Virus record (IMG/VR): IMGVR_UViG_3300025117_000952
Location: 1-38,095 of that record
DNA: 38,095 bases
Reading direction: 5' to 3' (one strand)
From: a virus
Both the position numbers and the translations under genes were made by a program. Shown here piece after piece: positions 15,390-22,875 of this stretch (the first letter of the stretch is position 1; the number at the start of each line of letters is the position of its first letter). Below the pieces are notes generated by a model. It saw nothing but the letters and a program-made list of their open reading frames with translations, searched no databases and was not told the origin of the DNA.

Positions 15390-15826
15390 ATAAGAATCCT
15401 TACCGTCTTTTCGTAGGCTAACGCTGCTTCTTGAGGTGTTTTAAATAAACCTATGTAATGATGTTTGCCTCGATGATTGATTTGAGCCATCCACCTCTCC
15501 TTACATTGGGTATGGCGAGTAACACCCTTGAACCCAGAAGTGTTGTTAGCCTGTCTGCCTCGATTGAATCCATTAATAGATTTATCTGCATATCTTAGAT
15601 TAACTAGTCTGTTGTCTAATCTATTCTGGTTAATATGGTCAACCAGCTGCCCTACTTTAGCATCTAGCAGTAGTCGATGCATGTAGAGCTTTTTCTTACC
15701 ACCATTGGCATACAGATTGCGCTGTGCGTATCTGCCATCAAATGTCCACTTCCACTGATTTAACCACTCAAAATCAGCATCATCTACTAGTGCAAATTTT
15801 CCTTGAGTTAGTTCTATTTTTCTCAC
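15386..15826 (-). CDS. HNH-AP2 homing endonuclease, C-terminally shortened
   Basis: A 146-residue paralogue of the HNH gene at 6944-7429. It has the same N-terminal module (KIELTQGKFALVDDADFEWL), an HNH core at about 49-81 (MHRLLLDA...VDHINQNRLDNRLVNLR) and an AP2 domain from about 97 (FKGVTRH...YIGLFKTPQEAALAYEK). The AP2 domain lacks the usual final helix end (the paralogue finishes AAKHLHGEYAR) and stops after EKTVRILI. The start is GTG with GGGAGG eight bases upstream. It overlaps the preceding glycosyltransferase stop in GTGA and the following gene in ATGA. The insert thus keeps translational coupling at both ends. It interrupts the sugar operon without breaking a visible gene. Confidence 0.86.
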   Translation of the reverse strand: MRKIELTQGKFALVDDADFEWLNQWKWTFDGRYAQRNLYANGGKKKLYMHRLLLDAKVGQLVDHINQNRLDNRLVNLRYADKSINGFNRGRQANNTSGFKGVTRHTQCKERWMAQINHRGKHHYIGLFKTPQEAALAYEKTVRILI

Positions 15827-16830
15827 ACTGTAGCCTCCCTAAAAAACTTACGCCAATTATCTATATGATGTTCCCACTGCCAATTTCGTAGTATCTCATC
15901 CCTGCCAGCTTCACCCATCCATCTACGCTTGTAGGGGTGGTCGCGCATATAAATTACAGCCCTTTTGACCTCTTTGGCTAATTCTTCACCCTTGTATAAA
16001 TAGTACCTTGGTTCATTGGGTATCATTATCCCCCCGCCAGCTTCAGTGATATGGTGGTCGATTCCCATGTCAGTCACGATTACCGGTTTGCCACAAGCTG
16101 CTGCTTCCAGAGTTGGGAAAGAGTAGCCATAGGAACTGTCTACACGCAACAGGACGTCTATTTGGTTATAAATATTAGGTATTCCTGTCCAAGACTTACC
16201 ACCGGCCACACAGCGGTCTAGGAAGTCCCTGCCACCTAGTTTTTCGATTAACTCAGGCGTACCGCCTTTGTTCACCCAAGACGAAGGAAAGAACATAATC
16301 CGAACACCCTTTAGGTTATAAAGCGGTTTAATAGTTTCCTCTATCATTCTGCGGGGGTTGCCGTAAGAACCTATCACCCCCACTCGGAGGACTTTATCCT
16401 CACGTTTGACTTTCATGGGTTGAAACAGGTTAGTGTCTATACCAAATCTCAAAGACCAAGTTTTTTTACCAGAATAATCACCAGCTTCCACAACCGGAGT
16501 AGTCAGCCCCAGATACTCGGCTCTCATCCAATCGCCTTCACCTGGTTCGTACATTATTACAGCCACTTTTTTGGAATACTTTTCGTGCTGGTCGTCAGCC
16601 AGTCCCCAGTGGGAGGGTAAAATTGGCACAATTAAATCGTAATCATCAGGGTTTCTTTCTAAAGGTGAAGTTTCGGGAAACCTATCTAAAAAGTTCTCAT
16701 AAGGCGGATAGGGAACCTGGGCTTGCTCTATGAAGAACTCATCCGAGAGGTAACGGATTAAGTATTCGTAGTGGGCTTCCATATACCAGCCCCCCTGTAT
16801 GCCTGGTGGTATAAGAAGTATTTTCTTCAC
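15823..16830 (-). CDS. GT-B glycosyltransferase (family 4-like)
   Basis: A 335-residue GT-B enzyme. It starts MKKILLIPPGIQGG. The donor-binding half carries LRFGIDTNLFQP (family 4 linker motif), VLRVGVIGSYGNPRRM, and VDSSYGYSFPTLEAAACGKPVIVTD, which holds the conserved E and Gly-Lys-Pro-Val-Ile near the nucleotide-sugar pocket. The C-terminal WQWEHHIDNWRKFF helix folds back, as usual in this family. It overlaps the MTase24 gene start in ATGA and the HNH gene in GTGA, so it is a member of the coupled operon. It probably extends or caps a glycan. Its specificity is not visible. Confidence 0.82.
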   Translation of the reverse strand: MKKILLIPPGIQGGWYMEAHYEYLIRYLSDEFFIEQAQVPYPPYENFLDRFPETSPLERNPDDYDLIVPILPSHWGLADDQHEKYSKKVAVIMYEPGEGDWMRAEYLGLTTPVVEAGDYSGKKTWSLRFGIDTNLFQPMKVKREDKVLRVGVIGSYGNPRRMIEETIKPLYNLKGVRIMFFPSSWVNKGGTPELIEKLGGRDFLDRCVAGGKSWTGIPNIYNQIDVLLRVDSSYGYSFPTLEAAACGKPVIVTDMGIDHHITEAGGGIMIPNEPRYYLYKGEELAKEVKRAVIYMRDHPYKRRWMGEAGRDEILRNWQWEHHIDNWRKFFREATV

Positions 16831-17357
16831 ATTCGTACCCGACCTATCTTATCGCCTATATTTTCCCAATTACTGTAATGCTCGTTAAGCCAGTCCATCA
16901 CCCCAGGAGAATCGGTGTCGTGGAAAAGTATAGTCCCGCCAGGTGGTACAAATCTTTCCCAATTGAGGGTATTTTCTTTGACCTCTTCGTAGGAGTGCCC
17001 ACCATCAATAAACAGCAGGTCTATATCGACATCCCAAAGTTCTGAGAACACATCGGCATCACCGTGAACAAAAAATCCTGGCTTTTTATGGCCTATAATT
17101 CCCTGGCTCTCAGCGAACGGCCCCCTGCCAATGCTCACTTTATGTGGGGGGACATCGTGGAAATCTATCCCGATAATATAAACGCCTTTTTTAGCATAGT
17201 GGTGAGCGACGGTCATAGACTTACCTTCATCTACGCCTATCTCCAGATATATCTGGCCTGGTTTGAGTTTACTAACTTCCTCCTTGAATACTTCATACTC
17301 GCCGAATACTCCCTGGATATGGTCTTTGATGTATTGGTCTAGTTGCTCTTTATTCAT
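16827..17357 (-). CDS. Class I SAM methyltransferase (Methyltransf_24-like)
   Basis: A 176-residue class I methyltransferase fold. Motif I is IYLEIGVDEGKSMTV (about 36-50) with the Gly-rich SAM loop, then GIDFHD and LLFIDGGHSYEEV (115-125). The IDGGHSY signature defines the MTase24 group, whose members include sugar O-methyltransferases and cephalosporin-hydroxylase-like proteins. The start MNKEQLDQ is chosen because it overlaps the upstream stop in ATGA; a longer frame reaching back to 17426 would lie inside the SDR gene. A paralogue, with DGDHSY in place of DGGHSY, is at 21282-21764. A role in O-methylating a sugar of the local glycan is likely from context. A metal site (HDT, as in catechol-type enzymes) may be retained in LFHDTDS. 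Confidence 0.78.
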   Translation of the reverse strand: MNKEQLDQYIKDHIQGVFGEYEVFKEEVSKLKPGQIYLEIGVDEGKSMTVAHHYAKKGVYIIGIDFHDVPPHKVSIGRGPFAESQGIIGHKKPGFFVHGDADVFSELWDVDIDLLFIDGGHSYEEVKENTLNWERFVPPGGTILFHDTDSPGVMDWLNEHYSNWENIGDKIGRVRM

Positions 17358-18250
17358 TGTAGCTTTTCTCGCCACCCCTGTAAAACAGATTGCATTGTCT
17401 GCTCTAGGCTGTAAGTCGGTTTCCACCCAGTCAATTCCTTAAACTTGGCACACGAGGGAATCTTGAAACTGAAATCTCCTGGGCGGTATAAAGCTTCACT
17501 TACTTTGGTCTTTATGGGCACTTTGGCGTTCTTAATTAGCAAGTCCATCAATTCCTGCATGGTTACGGAGTTATCGGAACAGATATTGTAAACATCTGGG
17601 GGGAGGTCTATGGCTAAACGGTAAGCCCTGACTATATCCCTGATATCGGTGTAGTTGCGAATAGTTTTAAGGTTGCCATGTTTTACTACTTCCCGTCTGC
17701 CGAGTTCACATTCCACTATCTGTTTGGCAAAGGCACTCTCGGCGTACATCTCACCCCGTCCGGCCCCGGCATGGTTAAAAGCCCGTGTAACCACGACTTC
17801 TAGTCCATAGACCTTGACGTACATCTGCCCCAAATAATCCATAGCCACCTTAGATATAGCATATGGAGAGGTAGGTTCCAGTAAGATATCCTCAGTTATG
17901 ACTCCATCACCGTTCATCGCTGTACCATACTCCTCGGAGGTTCCGGCTAGGTGTATCTTAGCTTTCACCCCTAATTGTCGAACGGCCTCTAAAATATTTA
18001 ATGAACCGATGGTGTTGACCTGGAAGGTTCTCTGAGGGTTGGTTAGGGACTCGGGAACGAACGCTTGTGCTGCCAGATGAAATATATAGTTTGGACGAAC
18101 GGCATCTATAGTATTACGGACTAATTCATAGTTTCTAATATCCTGTCCACTCCGTAAATTAAACCCATAGATTTCTATACCCTCTTTTTTTAATAGTTCA
18201 CATAAATATTGACCTACGAAACCAAAACCACCAAAGACTAAAGCTTTCAT
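17354..18250 (-). CDS. NAD(P)-dependent sugar dehydratase/reductase (GMD/RMD-like SDR)
   Basis: An extended short-chain dehydrogenase of 298 residues. It has the nucleotide loop GGFGFVG (7-13), HLAAQAFVPES (58-68), the active-site region GTSEEYG (103-109) and the catalytic Y130-x3-K134 pair in SPYAISK. The segment FNHAGAG...FAKQI...VRNYTDIRD-like order (FNH, AKQI, TIRNYTDIRDIVRAY) matches GDP-mannose 4,6-dehydratase and GDP-6-deoxy-lyxo-hexulose reductase (RMD). The shorter length fits RMD a little better. It would make or reduce a 4-keto-6-deoxy sugar nucleotide. The start MKALVFGG overlaps the PLP enzyme's stop in ATGA. A longer upstream frame to 18316 lies within that gene and was rejected. 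With the PLP enzyme and C-methyltransferase it forms a deoxysugar set. Confidence 0.83.
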   Translation of the reverse strand: MKALVFGGFGFVGQYLCELLKKEGIEIYGFNLRSGQDIRNYELVRNTIDAVRPNYIFHLAAQAFVPESLTNPQRTFQVNTIGSLNILEAVRQLGVKAKIHLAGTSEEYGTAMNGDGVITEDILLEPTSPYAISKVAMDYLGQMYVKVYGLEVVVTRAFNHAGAGRGEMYAESAFAKQIVECELGRREVVKHGNLKTIRNYTDIRDIVRAYRLAIDLPPDVYNICSDNSVTMQELMDLLIKNAKVPIKTKVSEALYRPGDFSFKIPSCAKFKELTGWKPTYSLEQTMQSVLQGWREKLQ

Positions 18251-19377
18251 TGATAAAACTCCTGAATAGTTTTTAACATAAAATCCAAATCCTTCTTCTT
18301 CAGGTACTGATGACAAGGAAGTAAAATCCCATGTTCCCCGATATACTCTGCGACTGGGTACTTTTTCTTTAAGTACGGTTTAGTTATCGGCTGGGAGATT
18401 AAAGGCATCATAGTGCGGCTCTGGATGCCCCGTTTTTCTAGGTAGACCATCAATTCGTCCCGTTTTTCGACATAGGCAGGAAAGAACATGAAGGAATGAC
18501 AATAGTAGGAGGGTATAACTGGATATTTTATCGACACATCTACTTCTGTAAAATGGGCATTGGCTCCACCTAGTCCCTTAGCGAGGTACAGCGCATTCTT
18601 CTGCCGCTTTTTTACCATTTCTTGCCAGTTATCTAGCCCACCCAGCCCTAAAGCAGCCTCAAGTTCGGTCATGCGGTCAGAGTAGCCATGTCGAGGGAAA
18701 TGGAAACGCTTCCAGATATGTTTGGGCTTGTCGTCTATCGTCAGATAGGACTCATCACGCCCGTGAAATAGTATGGAACGCATTGTAGTGGCGAGTTTCT
18801 TATCATTGGTTAAGATTAGCCCACCCACTCCAGTTACTAGATGGTGGGCGATATAGGTCGAAAAACAAGTTGTATCACCAACGTGCTTATTCACGAACAT
18901 AGTTTCACAAGAGTCAGTCACCACACGGAGTTTATATTTATTGGCAATTCTCATAATCTCGTCCATATCGGCTGGTTGACCCAACAAATGAACTGGCAGG
19001 ATAGCTACTGTTTTCAAGGTAATTGCTTTTTCAATTAGCCTAGCGTCAATATTAGCCGTTTCTTTTTCCACATCTACCAGTACAGGTATCAGATTATTCA
19101 TCAGTACGGCGTTCATGGTGGCCACGAAAGTCACGGCGGGAATAATTACTTCACTTCCATCTTTCCAGCCGTGCTTATCTTTGAGAGCGTGGAGGCTTAT
19201 CTTCAAAGCGGCTGTACCAGAAGAGGTAAAAATAGCGTATTTCGCACCATGAATTTCGGCAAATCTCCTCTCCAGCTCACGGGTCTTGTCACCATAAGTT
19301 AAACGACCAGACTTCAAAACTTCTTTTATTAAGCGTTTTTGTTTACGAGTGACTTTCCACTCAGCCAAAGGAATCAT
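18247..19377 (-). CDS. StrS-family PLP enzyme with His at the Lys position (3-dehydrase-like)
   Basis: A full-length (376-residue) DegT/DnrJ/EryC1/StrS fold enzyme. It has FTSSGTAALK (50-59), the PLP ring partner Asp155 in VVTDSCET, and the PLP-binding region CFSTYIAHHLVTGVGG at 171-186. In aminotransferases of this family a Lys stands where His178 is found here. The natural His variants ColD (GDP-4-keto-6-deoxymannose 3-dehydrase) and E1/RfbH-type CDP-sugar 3-dehydrases remove the C3 hydroxyl instead of transaminating, and they carry a similar AHH and DxC context. The gene is therefore likely to be a 3-deoxygenase rather than an aminotransferase. It overlaps both the C-methyltransferase and the SDR gene by ATGA. 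An exact residue alignment is needed to be sure. Confidence 0.82.
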   Translation of the reverse strand: MIPLAEWKVTRKQKRLIKEVLKSGRLTYGDKTRELERRFAEIHGAKYAIFTSSGTAALKISLHALKDKHGWKDGSEVIIPAVTFVATMNAVLMNNLIPVLVDVEKETANIDARLIEKAITLKTVAILPVHLLGQPADMDEIMRIANKYKLRVVTDSCETMFVNKHVGDTTCFSTYIAHHLVTGVGGLILTNDKKLATTMRSILFHGRDESYLTIDDKPKHIWKRFHFPRHGYSDRMTELEAALGLGGLDNWQEMVKKRQKNALYLAKGLGGANAHFTEVDVSIKYPVIPSYYCHSFMFFPAYVEKRDELMVYLEKRGIQSRTMMPLISQPITKPYLKKKYPVAEYIGEHGILLPCHQYLKKKDLDFMLKTIQEFYQ

Positions 19378-20588
19378 AATCTATGCTCCCCGTCTTTATC
19401 TAAAACATACGGATAGGGCATGATGAATAGAAGTTTACCGCCGTTTTGGATATATTCCTGCTCACGAGCTACGATTTCAGTCTTAAAATTCCAAGGAACC
19501 ACAAACATGGCATCGGGATTCATCTTTCTGGCTTCCACCTCTGATATGAGTTTAATATCGCTTCCTAACGTACGTAGACCCACTTTAAACGGGTTTCGCT
19601 CTGAAATGCAGGGGAGTTCCTTTTTACCAATCCCACATATCTGAAGCATTACGTTGCCCTTCGTGGATGCCCCCAAACCGATGACCGACTTCTGACTTGT
19701 AATGTAATCCCGAACCTTACTGGCGCTCTTTTCGATGGTATCAGCAAACTTTTTGTAGATTTTGGGATTCCCCAAGTACCATTCCTGTGGCCATACAATC
19801 CGCTCGTTTGGTTTATTGTGGCTGACTATAATCCTTAAGCTACCGCCATTAACAGCATTAGTTGAAGCGTCTACTATGTATAGTCCGTTCCGTTCAAACA
19901 AGGTAGTTAAGGTCTCTAAAGAATAATACTCCAAATGTTCATGGCAAATATCGTAGAAGTTCATATCCTTGATGGTGTCATAAAGATAAGAAACCTGAAT
20001 GATAGCCACGCCTTCTGGGTGAAGTAAAGTTTTAATCTCCTGTACAGCACGATTAGGGTCATCTAAATCATAGAATGTAGCTGTTGAAGTTATAATTTTG
20101 GCCTGTTTATAACCTATAAGTTTAGGGGTAGGGAAATAGTCAGTAATTATTTGAGTATTATAAGTAAGTGGATTCAATGCTGAACGGTCTATATTCTCAG
20201 CGGGGTCAACCCCTATTTTATGAACTGTGTGGGGGAACATCGTCAACATTAATCCGTCGTTACAACCAATATCTAACACATAATCATCAGGTGTAAGTTT
20301 AACTCTTGAACAAGCATCTCTGACCACATCTCGTAAATCTCGGTTCATCGTATCTGATACATTAGACCTATAAAAATAATTCTTGTAAAGAAGTTCGGGT
20401 TTAACAGTTTCTTTTAACTGGACTAATTTACATTCGCTACAGAGTAGGAGTGTCATCGGTATCTTAATGTGCTTCTTGGGTTGAACTTTTACGAACGTCG
20501 AGGCAATATACTGTGGTTCAAAACGCACAACTTCTTTTAAGTCTCCAGAACCGCATAACCGACAGTTAGTAATATCTTTATAATTCAT
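19374..20588 (-). CDS. Three-domain sugar C-methyltransferase (NovU/TylCIII-like)
   Basis: A 404-residue protein with the three parts of NDP-sugar C-methyltransferases. There is an N-terminal zinc site, C9-x2-C12 and C50-x2-C53. A class I SAM domain has VLDIGCNDG at 104-112 and ICHEHLEYYS (the H-E-H signature of this family) near 214-223. A C-terminal Rossmann-like domain has GLGASTKGNVML and, at its end, MPYPYVLD. Length and order agree with full-length family members, which place a methyl on C3 of 4-keto deoxysugars. Substrate specificity is not readable. It starts by overlapping the upstream glycosyltransferase by 11 nt and ends in an ATGA overlap with the His-variant PLP enzyme. Together they suggest a branched-chain deoxysugar. 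Confidence 0.88.
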   Translation of the reverse strand: MNYKDITNCRLCGSGDLKEVVRFEPQYIASTFVKVQPKKHIKIPMTLLLCSECKLVQLKETVKPELLYKNYFYRSNVSDTMNRDLRDVVRDACSRVKLTPDDYVLDIGCNDGLMLTMFPHTVHKIGVDPAENIDRSALNPLTYNTQIITDYFPTPKLIGYKQAKIITSTATFYDLDDPNRAVQEIKTLLHPEGVAIIQVSYLYDTIKDMNFYDICHEHLEYYSLETLTTLFERNGLYIVDASTNAVNGGSLRIIVSHNKPNERIVWPQEWYLGNPKIYKKFADTIEKSASKVRDYITSQKSVIGLGASTKGNVMLQICGIGKKELPCISERNPFKVGLRTLGSDIKLISEVEARKMNPDAMFVVPWNFKTEIVAREQEYIQNGGKLLFIMPYPYVLDKDGEHRL

Positions 20589-21285
20589 TTTTAATCTTCT
20601 GCCACTTATTACCGTCTTTAGCCATATCAGCTATATGAACCTCGGGATGTAAGTCCCACATCATATAACGAGTACCTGCGGATAAATGAGTTACTAAAGA
20701 TTTACAGGTTGGTGTCCATCTTAGACCAGCTTTATCTATACGGTCATAAAAAGCCGCCTCGCCAAATTCATTAAATAGACGGTCATCCCAGCCACCAGTC
20801 TTATCAAAACCTTCCCGAGTTATCATCAAACAACCAGCATCTCGCCCCCCGAAACTCTGGGCCTCCTTGTAACTCATCTCATAGGATTTTTTTATATATT
20901 CTCGAGTTTGGGGAAATTGGTCTGGGAAAACCACGTCGGCAATATCATTTTCTAGATAGTAACGCATACCCTCAAGCCAGCCTTCATTAACAAAAACATC
21001 TGGTTGTATGAAACATAAATAGTCACCAGTAGCAATTTTAGCACCTTGGTTGAGAGACTTGTAATATCCTACATCTTTTTCATTAATAATAAACTTGATA
21101 TCTTCTAATCTTAGAACCTTGAAATCATCTCGGATTCGATGGGTGGGAACATTATCGACTATTATAAGTTCGTACTCATCATCATTGGTAAACCGACGGA
21201 TATCGGCTAGACAACGGATAGTAATGTGGTTTTGCACTCTAGTGAAATCAAAACGACATAAAATTATAGAAGTTAATCCTTTCAT
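20578..21285 (-). CDS. GT-A glycosyltransferase (family 2-like)
   Basis: A 235-residue GT-A domain enzyme. It has TSIILCRFD at the N-terminus, ELIIVDNVPT (39-48), VGYYKSLNQGAKIATGDYLCFIQPD (the acceptor loop and metal-site strand; Q94 and D96 replace the usual DxD), and KTGGWDDRLFNEFGEAAFYDRIDKAG with the conserved Gly-Trp-Asp near the active site. It is short, with no membrane segment, and so probably cytosolic. It would transfer one sugar to a glycan. The ATG overlaps the MTase24 gene's stop in ATGA, while its own end overlaps the C-methyltransferase start by 11 nt. The replaced metal motif lowers certainty about activity. Confidence 0.77.
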   Translation of the reverse strand: MKGLTSIILCRFDFTRVQNHITIRCLADIRRFTNDDEYELIIVDNVPTHRIRDDFKVLRLEDIKFIINEKDVGYYKSLNQGAKIATGDYLCFIQPDVFVNEGWLEGMRYYLENDIADVVFPDQFPQTREYIKKSYEMSYKEAQSFGGRDAGCLMITREGFDKTGGWDDRLFNEFGEAAFYDRIDKAGLRWTPTCKSLVTHLSAGTRYMMWDLHPEVHIADMAKDGNKWQKIKNEL

Positions 21286-21764
21286 AGTTTTACGCTTACC
21301 ATGCCAGTATTAAAATCCTGTTTCTTATAGACTTTCTTTTTATACTTCAGCTTGTTGACGAACTTCTCGATTGCACCGGAGTCGGCGTCATGGAAAAACA
21401 CCCAACCCCCTTTAATTACAAATGGTGAAAAGTTGTCCCAGTCATCCTTTACACCTTTATAACTATGGTCACCATCTATAAATAGAACTTTAATGGGGTG
21501 GTTCCAGATTTTAACAGCTTCGTTGGACTCCATTTGAAAGAAGTTAGTACCTTTAATCTCGGGGTTATCCCTGACATCTATGCCAAAAACATCCCCCTTA
21601 AAATACCTACGGGCAAAGGCTAGTGATTTACCTTTATCGACTCCCACTTCAAGATAAACATCATTCTTACTAGACTTTATTAGAGCTGGGTAAATAGCCT
21701 CCATATCGAAGGTGGAGAATGCTCCTAGTGGGAGAGTGGCTTCAATCTTTTCAAAGTTCGGCAT
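21282..21764 (-). CDS. Class I SAM methyltransferase (Methyltransf_24-like), paralogue
   Basis: A 160-residue class I methyltransferase with VYLEVGVDKGKSLAFARR (about 36-53), the Asp loop GIDVRDN, and VLFIDGDHSYKGVKDD (93-108). The layout is the same as in the gene at 16827-17357, and the shared IDGxHSY and FFHDAD segments make the two clear paralogues. The protein is short even for its group, lacking an N-terminal cap. It overlaps the upstream glycosyltransferase stop by 14 nt and the downstream one by ATGA. O-methylation of a sugar is the most likely job given the neighbours; a hydroxylase-like member of the same fold is the alternative. Confidence 0.75.
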   Translation of the reverse strand: MPNFEKIEATLPLGAFSTFDMEAIYPALIKSSKNDVYLEVGVDKGKSLAFARRYFKGDVFGIDVRDNPEIKGTNFFQMESNEAVKIWNHPIKVLFIDGDHSYKGVKDDWDNFSPFVIKGGWVFFHDADSGAIEKFVNKLKYKKKVYKKQDFNTGMVSVKL

Positions 21765-22590
21765 ACTTTCCTTCCCATGGCGGATGATAGATTAGCTTAT
21801 CAGGTAATACCATGTTCTTGTTATACCAGACATCTGCTTTGGGTTCGTCATCTCTTGTATAGCCAAATTTATCACGATAGTAATCAAAATTACGTTGCCA
21901 AGCATCTTGATGCGAACCATCAAATGTACCTGACTTGTTAGAAAAGTGATACACCAACACATCCCGCAGGCGCACAGGTGTAATACCAGCGATATTAATT
22001 TTAGTCTGTAAATCCGTGTCAGAATTCGACCCCCATTCATCGTAAAAAGTATCATAACCACCAATCGTATCCCAAACATCCTTGCGAATGAAGAACGGTA
22101 GATTAAAACCAGTTTCCTCTTTGGGTAAAACCGCTTTGGACTTACTTCTGCTAACTAGCAGTTCAATGGATTCATTGACAAAATCTCTATTAAACTCCTC
22201 TATAGTAAAACCACCTTCAGCCTTCAAGAAGGGAGGAGCTGAACCAGCATTATTTACCGGCTCCACTAGATTAGGCGAGAATACCAAATGGTCAAACCTC
22301 AAATTCTTATCCCAACCTGGTGCGTAATACATATCCGAGTTAGACACCATGATGTAGTTGGTATCGGGTGCGACTATTTGGGCACCTATATTGGTAGCTA
22401 GGCATTGTCCTTGTTTAGGAGTGTGAATATGGTTGACCTTGAGATGTTTTAGGTCTGGTTTATGGGAGGTGCCGTTGGTGACCACGATTATCTGTCCCTC
22501 AAACCCGTTGTCCCTCAAACTGTTCACGCAGAGTTTCAGGTACTCGCCATCTACTTCAAATAGGGAGGGGATAACTATGCCTACTTTCAT
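21751..22590 (-). CDS. GT-A glycosyltransferase (family 2-like)
   Basis: A 279-residue family 2-type enzyme. It has VGIVIPSLFEVDGEYLKLC at the N-terminus, IIVVTNGTSHK (34-44), GQCLATNIGAQ (61-71) and the metal/donor strand IMVSNSDMYYAPGW (80-93). A later WGSNSDTDLQTKINIAG segment corresponds to the catalytic base region (ED in classical members; here SD-TD). It overlaps the GroES stop in ATGA and runs 14 nt into the following methyltransferase. No membrane segment is seen. The donor site is less canonical than in the gene at 26739-27617. Confidence 0.78.
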   Translation of the reverse strand: MKVGIVIPSLFEVDGEYLKLCVNSLRDNGFEGQIIVVTNGTSHKPDLKHLKVNHIHTPKQGQCLATNIGAQIVAPDTNYIMVSNSDMYYAPGWDKNLRFDHLVFSPNLVEPVNNAGSAPPFLKAEGGFTIEEFNRDFVNESIELLVSRSKSKAVLPKEETGFNLPFFIRKDVWDTIGGYDTFYDEWGSNSDTDLQTKINIAGITPVRLRDVLVYHFSNKSGTFDGSHQDAWQRNFDYYRDKFGYTRDDEPKADVWYNKNMVLPDKLIYHPPWEGKYAEL

Positions 22591-22868
22591 TCGACCTCCA
22601 GTATAGTGCCTAATACGTCAAAAACTGATATTAGAATAAAATCCTCATCATTCAGTTTTATAGAGGTTGCGGCGAACTCCTTATAAAGAATAGTGCTTTT
22701 AGGTTCAAAAATTAAGTCCGAGTCATCACCATTATTTATTACTTCTGCTAAATTATCTTTCCGGGTCTGTGCTTTTTCCGGTAATATAATCCCAGATTTG
22801 GTCTTAGCTTCTTCGGGCTTTATAACCCTTGCGAATAGATAATTTTTAGATGGTTTTATGGTCTTCAT
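22587..22868 (-). CDS. groES: GroES-like co-chaperonin (Cpn10)
   Basis: A 93-residue protein of the size of GroES. It has the N-terminal strand LFARVI, the mobile loop EAKTKSGIILPEKA (about 20-33) with the conserved GI-I-LP contact to GroEL, the connecting strand NLAEVI, and the C-terminal KEFAATSIKLND..FILISVFDVLGTI that forms the oligomer interface. Co-chaperonins cap the host GroEL chamber. Phage versions (such as T4 gp31) adapt it for large capsid proteins. No GroEL is seen here, so it would work with host GroEL. AGGAG five bases upstream of the ATG supports the start. It lies inside the sugar operon between a methyltransferase and a glycosyltransferase, an unusual setting. Confidence 0.88.
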   Translation of the reverse strand: MKTIKPSKNYLFARVIKPEEAKTKSGIILPEKAQTRKDNLAEVINNGDDSDLIFEPKSTILYKEFAATSIKLNDEDFILISVFDVLGTILEVE

Positions 22869-22875
22869 AATTCTC

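Noticed and set aside
6944-15826. Diversity-generating retroelement or transposon
   Set aside because: No reverse transcriptase, template repeat or transposase was seen. The only mobile genes are the two HNH endonucleases.
17354-18316. Longer starts for several sugar genes (18316, 17426, 24044, 25998, 26863)
   Set aside because: They would begin deep inside the upstream genes. The shorter starts show 4-11 nt overlaps, often ATGA, and keep the conserved domain starts.
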